Shown here in pieces: positions 36,395 through 45,349 of a stretch of DNA of 64,000 bases. The position numbers were made by a program, and so were the translations under genes. How positions within the stretch are numbered: the stretch's first letter is position 1; each line of letters begins with the position of its first letter. The stretch is from Acutalibacter sp. 1XD8-33. Lineage in GTDB: Bacteria; Bacillota; Clostridia; Oscillospirales; Acutalibacteraceae. The stretch covers positions 62,001-126,000 of the forward strand of contig NZ_RAZF01000005.1 in the NCBI RefSeq assembly GCF_003612555.1, given 5' to 3'. Under the pieces are notes generated by a model, which saw only the letters and a program-made list of their open reading frames with translations, did not search any database and was not told where the DNA came from.

Positions 36395-37645
36395 TTACGC
36401 CTGAAGGGATTCCGCCGCCTGGGCTAGGGTCAGGCCGTTTTCCCGAGCAATCCGGGCCAAGTCCTCATACTCCGGCTTTTTTCGCTCTACGCCCCAGCCC
36501 CGGGACTCTTTCACCCGCACGGTTCCGTATTGGGTGGAAACAGCGCTTTCCGTCCGGCGCAGGGTATAGCGGCCGCACAGGCTCTCCCGGATTCCCAGGG
36601 TGGTGGTGTGGGCGAACATCAGCCGCGTCATGGTCTCCCGGTCCTCCAGGCGGCACAGACAGGTGAGCAGAATCCCCGGCCTGCTCTTTTTCATGCCGAT
36701 GGCAGTGGTGAACACATCGAATGCCCCGGCCTCCAGCAGCCGTTCCGCCGCGAAGGCGATTGCCTCAGGGGTCATGTCGTCCAGATTGCACCGCAGCTCC
36801 GCCGCCTGCGTTTTTGCCTCATCCATCTCGCCCAACATAGCCCGCACCGCGTTCATTGCCTCAAAATCCTTGGTCCCCATGCCATAGCCGGTCTTTTCCA
36901 CCCGCATCATGGGAGCGGGACCGAACTCTCCCGCAAAATGTCGGAGCAGCGCCGCTCCGGTGGGCGTGCACAGCTCGCCCTGGACCTGGCCGCCATAGGT
37001 GGGCACGCCCTGCAAAATGTGGGCTGTCGCCGGGGCGGGAACCGGCAGAATTCCATGGGCGCACCGTACTTGGCCGCTGCCTACGTGTATCGGAGAGCAG
37101 ACCACCCTTTCCGGAGCCAGCTCGTGCATCAGCATACATACTGCCGTCACATCCGCCACGGCGTCCAGTGTTCCCACCTCATGAAAATGGATCTCACTCA
37201 CCGGAGCCCCATGGGCATAGCTCTCCGCCTGGGCGATCAGGCCGTATACCGCCAACACATCCTCCCGCACCTTTTCCGGCAGGTCCAGGTGAGAGACAAT
37301 GTGCTGGATGTCATGCATCCCAGAATGGTGGTGGTCATGGTCATGGCCGTGTTCATGGTCGTGATGGTGTTCGTGCTCATGATGGTTATGGTCATGATGG
37401 TGCTCGTGCGTGTGGCCGGGAGAGACATCATGGCTGTGCTCTTCCTGGCCATGGACAGCGACCGAGACATGGGTGCCGGTCACGCCGCATTTCACCGCCG
37501 GGGCGGCACTCACCTGGACGCCGGGCAATCCCAGGCCGTTCAAACGCCGGAGAAAGCCTTCCCGGTCCGGGTGGAGCTCCAGCAGCGCGGCGGTAAGCAT
37601 GTCCCCTGCGGCGCCCATATTGCATTCAATATACAGTGTTTTCAT
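36395..37645 (-). CDS. larC: Nickel insertion protein LarC
   Basis: CTP-dependent nickel insertase of the nickel-pincer (NPN) cofactor pathway. 416 residues in a single frame, whereas some species need a ribosomal frameshift between LarC1 and LarC2. N terminus NMGAAGDMLTAALLELHP, a His-rich stretch (residues 70-108, likely Ni-binding) and HFHEVGTLDA, GYGMGTKDF, CNLDDMTPE in the second half. Directly downstream of larB; larE and larA not seen here. Confidence 0.9.
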   Translation of the reverse strand: MKTLYIECNMGAAGDMLTAALLELHPDREGFLRRLNGLGLPGVQVSAAPAVKCGVTGTHVSVAVHGQEEHSHDVSPGHTHEHHHDHNHHEHEHHHDHEHGHDHDHHHSGMHDIQHIVSHLDLPEKVREDVLAVYGLIAQAESYAHGAPVSEIHFHEVGTLDAVADVTAVCMLMHELAPERVVCSPIHVGSGQVRCAHGILPVPAPATAHILQGVPTYGGQVQGELCTPTGAALLRHFAGEFGPAPMMRVEKTGYGMGTKDFEAMNAVRAMLGEMDEAKTQAAELRCNLDDMTPEAIAFAAERLLEAGAFDVFTTAIGMKKSRPGILLTCLCRLEDRETMTRLMFAHTTTLGIRESLCGRYTLRRTESAVSTQYGTVRVKESRGWGVERKKPEYEDLARIARENGLTLAQAAESLQA

Positions 37646-37656
37646 TTTTTCTCCTG

Positions 37657-38403
37657 TTATAGATGGTTAATCATACTGGCCAGGTATCCTGCGCCAAAGC
37701 CGTTATCAATGTTTACCACGCTGACCCCGCTGGCACAGGAATTCAGCATGGAGAGCAGGGCAGAGAGCCCGCCGAACGAGGCGCCATACCCCACGCTGGT
37801 GGGGACGGCGATCACCGGGCAATCCGCCAGTCCGCCGATCACGCTGGCGAGAGCCCCCTCCATTCCCGCGATCGCGATAATTACCCGGGCGCTCATAATG
37901 TCCTCCAGATGGTTGAGCGTGCGGTGCAGCCCGGCCACGCCCACGTCGTACAGGCGGGTGACCCGGTTGCCCAGCGCCTGGGCGGTAAGGGCCGCCTCTT
38001 CTGCCACGGGCATGTCGCTGGTGCCACCGGTAGCCACAACGATGGTTCCCGCGCCGGAAGGCTCCGGTATTTCCCCCACAATGCCGACCCGGCCCAGCTT
38101 GTCATAGTGCAGAGGCATTGCCGTTCCCACGGTCTGAGCCGCTTCGAGGCTCATGCGGGTAATCAGCACTGTTTTTTCCCCGTCCTCCCGCATGGAGGCG
38201 GCAATGTCCCGGATCTGCTCCGGCGTTTTTCCCGCGCCGTAGATCACCTCTGCCGCGCCTTGGCGCAGGCCCCGATGGCGGTCGATTTTTGCGAAGCCCA
38301 AATCCTGAAACGGCTCCATCTTCAGCTCCAGCACCGCCTGGTCTACCGGACAATCTCCGGCCTTTACCCGCTCCAATATACGGCGTACATGCTCTTGGTC
38401 CAT
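37657..38403 (-). CDS. larB: NPN cofactor biosynthesis protein LarB
   Basis: Carboxylates and hydrolyses nicotinic acid adenine dinucleotide to P2CMN, first step of the NPN cofactor. 248 residues with DLGFAKIDRHRGLRQGAAEVIYGAGKT and ATGGTSDMPVAEEA (the AIR-carboxylase-like PurE fold). ATG at 38403 has AAAGGAG upstream; longer N-terminal reading is unsupported. Ends 11 bases before larC. Confidence 0.92.
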   Translation of the reverse strand: MDQEHVRRILERVKAGDCPVDQAVLELKMEPFQDLGFAKIDRHRGLRQGAAEVIYGAGKTPEQIRDIAASMREDGEKTVLITRMSLEAAQTVGTAMPLHYDKLGRVGIVGEIPEPSGAGTIVVATGGTSDMPVAEEAALTAQALGNRVTRLYDVGVAGLHRTLNHLEDIMSARVIIAIAGMEGALASVIGGLADCPVIAVPTSVGYGASFGGLSALLSMLNSCASGVSVVNIDNGFGAGYLASMINHL

Positions 38404-38534
38404 TGGGTCAGCTCCTTTAAGGGGATTTTTTGAAACCGGACTGGTTTTGAAACGCGGTGGTACTGGTAGTTTTTTCGCCAATTGGCCTTGGAAGAGGCCT
38501 TTGCCAGAAAATATGCTTTATGAAAACTCAATCT

Positions 38535-38581
38535 AGCCCGCAAAGTCTACATCATAGAAGGAAAAAGGAGTTTTGCGGGCT
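38535..38581 (-). terminator. Terminator after ectB
   Basis: AGCCCGCAAA (38535-38544) pairs perfectly with TTTGCGGGCT (38572-38581), loop of 27 bases rich in A/G. The 3' end on the minus transcript has only a few T, so efficiency is uncertain; it separates ectB and larB. Confidence 0.6.
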
Positions 38582-38589
38582 CAAACAGA

Positions 38590-39864
38590 TCAACCGATTG
38601 CCTTTGTGACAGCTCCCTTCAGGATTCCCAAACCCTTGCGGAGGGTTTCCTCATCAATGAGCAGCTCGGGCATCACCTTGATCACGGTATTCCCCCGACC
38701 GACCCGTTCCACGATCAACCCGTTTTGAAAACAGATATCCAGCACCCGTTTGCTGGCCGTACCAGGAGCGGCTCCGCCGTCGCATCCGGCCAAGTCTACC
38801 CCCCACACAAAGCCAATGCCTCTGGTCTGAATTTTTTCCGGCGCAAGAGTGGAGATTTCCTCCATGGCTTCGGCAATGACCTTTTCCTGCTCCCGAACTT
38901 TCTTCTCCACTTGTCCGCTGAGCATCATCTCCAAACCGGCTTTGGCCGCCACCATAGACAGCTGATAGCCCCGGAACGTGCCGTTGTGCTCGCCGGGTTC
39001 CCAGACGTCCAACTCCGGCTTGATAAGCACCAGGGCAAAGGGCATCCCATAGCCTCCGATAGACTTGGACTGGGTGACGATGTCCGGCACGATTCCCGCC
39101 CGTTCAAAAGAGAAGAACCAGCCTGTCCGGGCACAACCCACCTGCACGTCATCCACAATGAGCAGGATGTCGTGGCGGTCGCAGAGAGCCCGCAGGCCCT
39201 TCAGCCAGTCCACCGGCATAGGATAAATGCCTCCGTCCGCCTGAACCGTCTCCAAAATAATGGCGGCGGGCTTCTCCACCCCGGAGTGGTCGTCGGTGAG
39301 AAGTGTCTCGATATACCGCAAGGTATCCAGCTCCGGGAACATATAGGGCGCGGGCACATGGGTCACGTTTTCCAGGGGAACCCCGGCCCCAGCCCGGCTG
39401 GCAGCATCGGTGGTCAGAGCGATAGATCCCAGCGTCATACCGTGAAAAGCCCCCATCAGGGCGAAAATATTCCCGCGCTTTTTGACCTTTCGGGCCAGCT
39501 TCAACGCCGCCTCCACGGCATTGGTGCCGGTAGGTCCAGGAAATTGCAGCTTATAGCAGAGGCCCCGGGGCTTTAATACCTGGCTCTCATAAAACTCAAT
39601 AAACTCCCGCTTTGGCTGGGTGTACATATCCAGGGCATGCATAACCCCGTCCTTCCGCAGGTAGTCTACCAGCCGGTCCCGGATGAAATCCGGATTGTGC
39701 CCATAATTCAGCGCTCCCGCGCCGCAGAAGAAGTCGATATATTCCCGGCCCGCCTCATCGTAGAGGAAAGGGCCCTTGGCGGTGGTAAACACCGTCGGAA
39801 AATTGCGGCAATAGGAGCGCACCTCGGATTCATAATTTTCAAAAGCCTGCGTGTTGATACTCAT
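38590..39864 (-). CDS. ectB: Diaminobutyrate--2-oxoglutarate transaminase (EctB-like), orphan
   Basis: PLP enzyme interconverting aspartate-semialdehyde and 2,4-diaminobutyrate. 424 residues, full length: FFCGAGALNYGH, QFPGPTGTNAVEAALKLARK, and the PLP lysine in TQSKSIGGYGMP are of the EctB family. ectA and ectC are absent, so ectoine is unlikely; diaminobutyrate or 1,3-diaminopropane may be used in cell wall peptides or siderophores (inference). Own strong promoter and terminator make it a monocistronic unit. Confidence 0.9.
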   Translation of the reverse strand: MSINTQAFENYESEVRSYCRNFPTVFTTAKGPFLYDEAGREYIDFFCGAGALNYGHNPDFIRDRLVDYLRKDGVMHALDMYTQPKREFIEFYESQVLKPRGLCYKLQFPGPTGTNAVEAALKLARKVKKRGNIFALMGAFHGMTLGSIALTTDAASRAGAGVPLENVTHVPAPYMFPELDTLRYIETLLTDDHSGVEKPAAIILETVQADGGIYPMPVDWLKGLRALCDRHDILLIVDDVQVGCARTGWFFSFERAGIVPDIVTQSKSIGGYGMPFALVLIKPELDVWEPGEHNGTFRGYQLSMVAAKAGLEMMLSGQVEKKVREQEKVIAEAMEEISTLAPEKIQTRGIGFVWGVDLAGCDGGAAPGTASKRVLDICFQNGLIVERVGRGNTVIKVMPELLIDEETLRKGLGILKGAVTKAIG

Positions 39865-40006
39865 TTCTTACCATCCTTTCTACCATGGGAGCTGCCCATG
39901 ATTCAGCGATCAACGCCCGGTGTGCGGGCGGGGCTGTTCGCCTCTCAAAAAAGAGGCCAGCGGCAATCAAGCCAATGCTCATCGCATTAGATTTTGGCTT
40001 AGCGTT

Positions 40007-40035
40007 ATTTTAGCACACCCAGCCTGGAAAAGCAA
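40007..40035 (-). promoter_or_regulatory. Promoter of ectB
   Basis: TTGCTT (40035-40030), 17-base spacer, TAAAAT (40012-40007), minus strand. The leader of about 135 bases contains a hairpin GCCTCTTTTTTGAGAGGC (about 39933-39952), maybe regulatory. Confidence 0.7.
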
Positions 40036-40148
40036 GGGAAAGAAAAGAATCGGCTCCACTGCAAAGGCTTCCAGAGGTCTCACAGATCCGTTTTAATCCT
40101 CTTGAAAGGCTGCGGCGGAAGAACGGAAAGCCCCTTCCAGGGCTTCGG

Positions 40149-40916
40149 TCATACTGCCGTGAAAGGCGGCTTCTCTGCTTTACTAATCAGGAAGGCTGTA
40201 TCCGGGATCCGCTTTTTCAGGTATGCGGCCAGGAATTCCGCGAACACGATCTCCGTCTCATAGTGCCCGGCGACAACGCAGCTGAGTCCGGTTTTGGCGG
40301 CCTCCAAAGCCTCATGCTGCTTCATCTCCCCGGTGAGGTAAGCGTCCGCCCCCCGGCATGCCGCCAGGGCGGGGCCCTCGCCTCCGGCGCCGCTGCACAG
40401 AAAGACCTTTTTCACCGGCCGGCCCCCGTCGATCAGCTGAACTGTTCCGGCCCCCAGGCGGTCTTTCACCAGTCGGGCAAATTCCCGGGGCTCCGTCTCC
40501 CGCTCCAGCTCTCCGGCAAACAGGATAAACTCCTCCCCGAACACATCCTCCGGGTGCACGCTCCGCAGGCCGATTTTCGCCGCCAGAGCCACGTTCACCC
40601 CGCACACCGGAGACCGGTCCAGGTTGGTGTGGCAGCACAGGGCCGCGATCCCGTTCTTGGCCAGCAGATAGGCAGGGCTGCGGCTGTTCAGAGCCTTGAG
40701 AGGGTCGAAGATCACCGGGTGGTGACTGATGATCAGGTTGGCGTTAATGGCGGAGGCCTCCTCCACCACAGCCCCGGTAATGTCCAGACAGAGCAGGGCC
40801 CGAGTGACTTCCGTGGCGCCGTCTCCTACCAGCAGGCCGGAATTGTCGAACGCCATCTGGGACTCAAAGGGCGCAACCGCGTTGATTATATCGTAAATAT
40901 CACAAATTCTCGCCAT
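40149..40916 (-). CDS. Nif3-like dinuclear metal-centre protein
   Basis: 255 residues, hexameric GTP cyclohydrolase 1 type 2/Nif3 family. Metal ligands in LIISHHPVIFDP and CHTNLD are present, and the C-terminal HYETE segment matches. It overlaps trmK by 17 bases (40900-40916); the pair is commonly adjacent in Firmicutes. Function remains uncertain, with suggested links to iron or DNA. Confidence 0.9.
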   Translation of the reverse strand: MARICDIYDIINAVAPFESQMAFDNSGLLVGDGATEVTRALLCLDITGAVVEEASAINANLIISHHPVIFDPLKALNSRSPAYLLAKNGIAALCCHTNLDRSPVCGVNVALAAKIGLRSVHPEDVFGEEFILFAGELERETEPREFARLVKDRLGAGTVQLIDGGRPVKKVFLCSGAGGEGPALAACRGADAYLTGEMKQHEALEAAKTGLSCVVAGHYETEIVFAEFLAAYLKKRIPDTAFLISKAEKPPFTAV

Positions 40917-41616
40917 AATTTTCTCCTAAATTTCCATAAAATAACAGATAGTTTTCCGCCAGCTCCCAGAGGATCTCTTGAAGCTCCTTGGCTGTCTTTT
41001 CATCCCCCACATGCGCCGCCCCCCGCAGACGGTTCTCCAGGCCCCGGACCGTTTTCGCGGTATAGGCCTCCACGGCCGGCTCTCCGGGGCGCAGCATTCC
41101 CATATAGGGATAGAGCCGGGGGTAAGGCGGCAAATCCCCCCTGTACTCCACCGAAAACGCGGAATACACCTTGCCCCCGTCCTCCACGGCCCGCTCCTCC
41201 AGAATGGAAAAGCCCAGCTTCCAAAGCCCGGCCCGGAGCCTGTCCGCCATGGACATGGGCTGCAAGATCAACCGCCTCTCCGGCTCCCGCAGCCAAGGGG
41301 TTTCTTCCACGATGCGCAGAATCAGCTCGCCCCCCATGCCCGCAATGGACACATCCTCTCCATCCTCCGGAGGAACCTGGGCCAGGCCGTCACTTCGCAC
41401 TAGCCTCAGCCGGTCCTCCACACCATAGAATCGGGCGTTGCGCCGGGCGGCCTCCAGAGGGCCGGAATTGATATCACAGGCCAGGGCGCGGGGAATCTTC
41501 CCGGTCTTCAGCAGCCAGATGGGCAGGTAGGCGTGGTCCGTGCCCACATCCGCCAGGACACTGCCAGGCCGGACCAGTTCCCCGCACAGGGCCAGCCGGG
41601 GTTTCAGGGAAAGCAC
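40900..41616 (-). CDS. trmK: tRNA (adenine22-N1)-methyltransferase TrmK
   Basis: Methylates A22 of tRNA. 238 residues, SAM motif DVGTDHAYLPIWLL, CDINSGPLEAARRN, MGGELILRIVE. GTG at 41616 follows AGGAGG by 8 bases. Overlap with Nif3 gene indicates one transcript. Confidence 0.9.
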   Translation of the reverse strand: MLSLKPRLALCGELVRPGSVLADVGTDHAYLPIWLLKTGKIPRALACDINSGPLEAARRNARFYGVEDRLRLVRSDGLAQVPPEDGEDVSIAGMGGELILRIVEETPWLREPERRLILQPMSMADRLRAGLWKLGFSILEERAVEDGGKVYSAFSVEYRGDLPPYPRLYPYMGMLRPGEPAVEAYTAKTVRGLENRLRGAAHVGDEKTAKELQEILWELAENYLLFYGNLGENYGENL

Positions 41617-41725
41617 CGCAAATTCCTCCTAAACGCCGTATGCCGTCCGGCAGATGGAATCCCGCCGGACGGCTGACAGCTGAATTGTAGTCAAAAACAG
41701 CAAAATCACAGCTTTTTTGCCTACT

Positions 41726-41830
41726 TAGAGCCTGTATTCATACCCGAATTTGTCGGATGAGCGGGAATTTTTAGATGTGCTTGAAAAAGGCCGCTCAGCC
41801 GGTGATTGCGGGCTGTGAATATCGGTTCTA
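41726..41830. mobile_element. Candidate decayed MITE with imperfect TIRs
   Basis: GAGCCTGTATTCATA and GAACCGATATTCACA (reverse complement of the right end) are imperfect inverted ends (11 of 15), flanked by TA on both sides. Length about 105 bp. Lies in the trmK-DUF1858 gap, which holds no gene. Confidence 0.4.
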
Positions 41831-41909
41831 AAGCCGCAATAATTTTGCGAAAGGTAAAACCACAACTTAAAGGACGCTTTTCAAGTTAATCGGCTATATC
41901 TTAGGAAAA

Positions 41910-42119
41910 TTATTTCCCGCTCAGGTGCTCGTTGATCTTCTTTACCAGCTCCTCCGGGTCCACACCGTGGACGGCGCAGGCTTGCTCTAAAGTTTCCCCC
42001 CGGGCAGAGGGGCAGCCCAGGCAATGCATCCCCATTTCCAGAAAATAAGGGGCCGTGGACTGATCCAGATCCAGAATCTCCCCGATGATCGTATCTTTGG
42101 TAATCGTGGCGGTAGCCAT
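41910..42119 (-). CDS. DUF1858 redox-disulfide protein (hybrid-cluster-associated type)
   Basis: 69 residues. Motif HCLGCP near residue 35 and the flanking TIGEIL...ETLEQAC pattern fit the prismane-associated redox-disulfide/DUF1858 family. Small cytoplasmic helix bundle that may shuttle disulfides. ATG at 42119 (MATATITKDTIIGE); longer starts are not conserved. Single gene with no operon partner. Confidence 0.85.
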   Translation of the reverse strand: MATATITKDTIIGEILDLDQSTAPYFLEMGMHCLGCPSARGETLEQACAVHGVDPEELVKKINEHLSGK

Positions 42120-42253
42120 TTTGCATTCCTCCATTTTACGGCGCGGAAAGCCGCGCTTAATTTGCATAGTACCATTATAATCCCCTTTGGGCAAGGATGC
42201 AATACCTGGCAAAAAAAGTTTTTATCCTGCTTTTTACGGGGAAACGCGGGTTC

Positions 42254-42433
42254 TTAAGGAAGCACTGATTAAATCTGGTGCGCAAATCGCACGGTCAGAT
42301 TTTTCGTCAGAGTGTATAGATTGAGCGCAGCCAATCTAACGATTGGCAAGCGAAAACTGTGCGCTATGATGGAAAACATGCAAGCGAGTTGTGTGCCAAG
42401 CCTCTAGGCGCGATTTAATCAGTGCTTCCTTAA
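42254..42433. mobile_element. MITE-like element with perfect 22-bp ends TTAAGGAAGCACTG...
   Basis: 180 bp; perfect terminal inverted repeats of 22 bp, beginning TTAAGGAAGCACTGATT (both ends), TA-flanked if the repeat is read from AGGAAGC. No coding capacity. Core (42294-42396) aligns with the element at 36192-36354 in opposite orientation. Confidence 0.8.
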
Positions 42434-42475
42434 GCTGGCGGCTGAGGAGGGATCTCCTCCCCGCCGCTTTAAGAA
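42434..42475. repeat. Palindrome GGCGGCTGAGGAGG, 42 kb copy
   Basis: GGCGGCTGAGGAGGGATCTCC-type palindrome (GGCGGCTGAGGAGG...CCTCCCCGCC) matches the inner arm of 51788-51823. Rest of the gap 42120-42515 has no gene. Confidence 0.5.
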
Positions 42476-42515
42476 GGAATGGACCGGCTTCCTTTGCGGT
42501 ATCCCCTTCCAGTCG

Positions 42516-44775
42516 CTAGGAATACACGCTGCGCACACGGAGCCCCCGGGGCTCCCCCCGCAGTATCTTCACCCGCCGCTCTCCCGGCAGCATGTCGAAG
42601 TAATTGTCGTCCAGCACCAGGTCCTCCCCGGCGTTTTGTATCTCTACCCCCTGGGCATAGGCTCTGGCTGTCACCACAATCTCGTCCTCTTCTACCCGGC
42701 AGGCAAGACCCGGGGCCAGAAAGCTGTAATGCTTGGCCGGGACAAACAGCGCCGTGGCAAAGCTCGTCCTCCCGCCATTTTCCCAGAGCTCATAGCTGAT
42801 AAAATCCGCCCGGGGATTCGCCTCCGGCAGAGCAATCGGGTCCAGCCAAACGCTGCTCAAGGGCGGCACGGTTAAGGCAATTGTCTCCTCCCGCCTCACC
42901 TGACTGCGCTGGTCCCGAAGAGCCCACTTTACTAACACATGGCGGGGAGCTCGGGTTTCGTTGGCAACGGAAAAGCGCAGGCCTCGTTCCGTTCCTTCCC
43001 GCCCCATCAGGTCCTCCTGGCAGGAGAGCAGCACCGGGGTATAGAACCTTCTGGCAAAATAGTGCAGAGCCTTCCACCGTCCGGTATAGTCTATAGAAGA
43101 GCAGGAGGCTCCGGGCCAGCAGTCATTCAGGTGCCAGTATAAGGCCCCCATACACCGCCCTCGGTTTTGGCGGAATCCCTCCGCCATCCGACGCGCTTCC
43201 TGCGCCTGGAGGAGCTGTCCCGCATATAGCGCCGACTCAAAATCTTTTGGCCACAAAAACCGCTTTTGCAATCGGGCCGCCATTCGGGCAGCGCTCTCTT
43301 CGCTGGGTTGGCGTCGGTCCATGACATAGGAGGACAGGTTCCGGTCTCCCGGCTGGGTAAATGTCTCCACTGTGGACAGGCAGGGCCAGCTCTCCATGCC
43401 AAAAGCCGATGCATACCGCGCGCCGCTCTCCCGGTGGTCCTCCCCCACCGCGTGCATATCCCCCCGATCCCAGCCGTTGGGGTCATCGAAGCCCCCTCCG
43501 CTGGAAGGGCTGGAGGGCCAGTAGCAAGCATCCGGGTCCACCTCTTCCAGCGCCTGTGGAATCAGGTATTCGAACAGCCGGATATGGTCTGCCTTCTGTC
43601 TGGCGGAACGCCCCTCCTGTTCCACCTGGCTGCCGCCGCACCACAAGGCGACGCAAGGATGATGACGCACCCGCCGGACGTTGTCCTCCACCTCCGCTCG
43701 CACCTCCCTGGCAAAGGATGGGGTCAGCGGGTAGGCTTCTTGGGCGAACATGAAGTCCTGCCACACCAAAAGCCCCAGTTCATCACAGATATCATAGAAA
43801 AAGTCCTGGGGATAACACCCGCCGCCCCACACCCGGACGCAGTTGAAATGAGCGGCGGCGCAGTCCTCCAGAAGCCGCCGGGTACGGGCGGGCGTCACCC
43901 GGGAGATAAGCCGCTCCCATGGCGAAAATTTTCACTCCGTTAATCTCGTGGACAAAGGCTTCCCCAAACTGGTCCTTCTCCACCAGCAGCCGGGCGGTAC
44001 GCAGGCCGGTCCGCCCTTCCCAGCGGTCCAGCACCCTGCCTTCTCTTTGGGCCCAGACCCTCACCGTATATAAGGGCTGCTCTCCGTAGCCCCTGGGCCA
44101 CCACAGCCGGGGGTTCTCCACCGTCAGCGTCATAGGCCGCTCCGGAAAGGCCACGATATGCCCCTGAGGATCCACTAGCTCCGCCCGGTACTCCACGCCG
44201 TCTGCTGTGGACCGAGCACTCAGCCCCAGAGAGAGCTCCACCCTGCCGTTCTCATGCCTTTGACGGACGCGAACATCCGTGATCCGCGCCTCTTCCACTC
44301 CCAGCAACTCCACCGGACGCCAGATCCCGGCGTCCCAGCCAGGCAGAAACCATGCTTTCCGCAGGGCCTTCCGGGAGCGCCCCGCCGGGGAGCCGAGTTC
44401 CACCGTCAGAACATTCTCCCCTGATCGCAGCAGGTGAGTCACGTTAAACTCATAGGTCCTGTGCATATTTTCCACATGGCCCAGAGGGGACCCGTTCAGG
44501 ATGATCTCCGCCGCCGTATCCACCCCAAAAAAACGCAGCAACGCCTCCCCGCATTCTAGCACCGCCTTCTCCGGTGTAAAACGGCACTGGTAAGTAAAGC
44601 GGTTCTTCCTCATCCAGTCCAGAGCCACTTCCTGGTTGTCCCGCCAGAAGGGATCCTCCATTCGTCCGGCGGCCAGCAGGTCCCTATACACAGACCCTGG
44701 CACGGCTGCGGGAAGCTCCTCCTGCTCCTGGTTCACTCGCAGGGTCCAACTTTCCTGGAGCATTCTCCTAATCAT
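42516..44775 (-). pseudogene. Glycoside hydrolase family 2 beta-mannosidase, frameshifted and catalytically dead
   Basis: Residues from two frames together give a nearly full GH2 enzyme. N-terminal part (43910-44775, starting MIRRMLQES after GGGGAGG) ends in IFAMGAAY; the C-terminal part picks up in another frame at ISRVTPARTRRLLE. The junction (about 43905-43910) lacks about 17 nt encoding the usual YIPED segment, so it is a deletion frameshift. Independently, the acid/base position GNNE reads GGSQ (43627-43644) and the nucleophile SEFG reads SAFG (Ala codon at 43404-43406). Barrel and sugar-binding domains are otherwise intact. Recently lost function is likely. Confidence 0.85.
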
Positions 44776-44822
44776 AGCTTCCTCCCCATTTTCATAGACT
44801 CTCCGCGTTCTCAGGTCCCCTT

Positions 44823-45338
44823 CTATACCGGGTTCTTTCCCGTATCAAAGAAGAATACATCTGCGGGAGAGCCGTCCGGATAGGCGATCTCTCCGCCCAT
44901 GCTCTCCAGACGGAAGTGACCTCCGGTATACTCTCCCACCACCCGGTCCCAGAAGGCCACGGAGGGCAGGTTCCCCGGGTGGCGCTTCAGCTGCCAGGTG
45001 CCTTGGAACCGGTCAAACAGCTGGAACGCCGCCCATTTTCCCAGGCCGCACCGCCGGTATTTGTGCATAACGAAGAACTCTGACACGCAGTAGTCCGTCT
45101 TTCCCGCTTCGGGATAGTCGTTCACCATGGCAAAGCCCGCCAGCTTTCCGTCCGCCTTCAGGAAGAACGCCCAGCGGCCCTCTTCGGTCCAGTAGCCGTC
45201 CAGCCAGGAGTAGCCGTAAAGCCCCAGTGGGTTCACATCCTCCAGGTCGTACTGGGAAAACTCATAGAGATATTTTTCCAGGAGATTTCGGAGGATTTCC
45301 TTTTCCTCCTCCTTCACCGAAACGATCTCAAACTCCAT
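44823..45338 (-). CDS. GNAT family N-acetyltransferase
   Basis: 171 residues, GNAT fold with acetyl-CoA loop YRRCGLGKWA and N-terminal MEFEIVSVKEEEKEI. Similar proteins are often called aminoglycoside- or peptide-acetyltransferase-like; substrate unknown. Directly follows the SLH amidase gene (11-bp gap), same strand. Confidence 0.85.
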   Translation of the reverse strand: MEFEIVSVKEEEKEILRNLLEKYLYEFSQYDLEDVNPLGLYGYSWLDGYWTEEGRWAFFLKADGKLAGFAMVNDYPEAGKTDYCVSEFFVMHKYRRCGLGKWAAFQLFDRFQGTWQLKRHPGNLPSVAFWDRVVGEYTGGHFRLESMGGEIAYPDGSPADVFFFDTGKNPV

Positions 45339-45349
45339 TTCGTTTCTCC

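Noticed and set aside
43900-43920. Programmed ribosomal frameshift in the GH2 gene
   Set aside because: No slippery heptamer; a coding segment is missing and catalytic residues are lost too.
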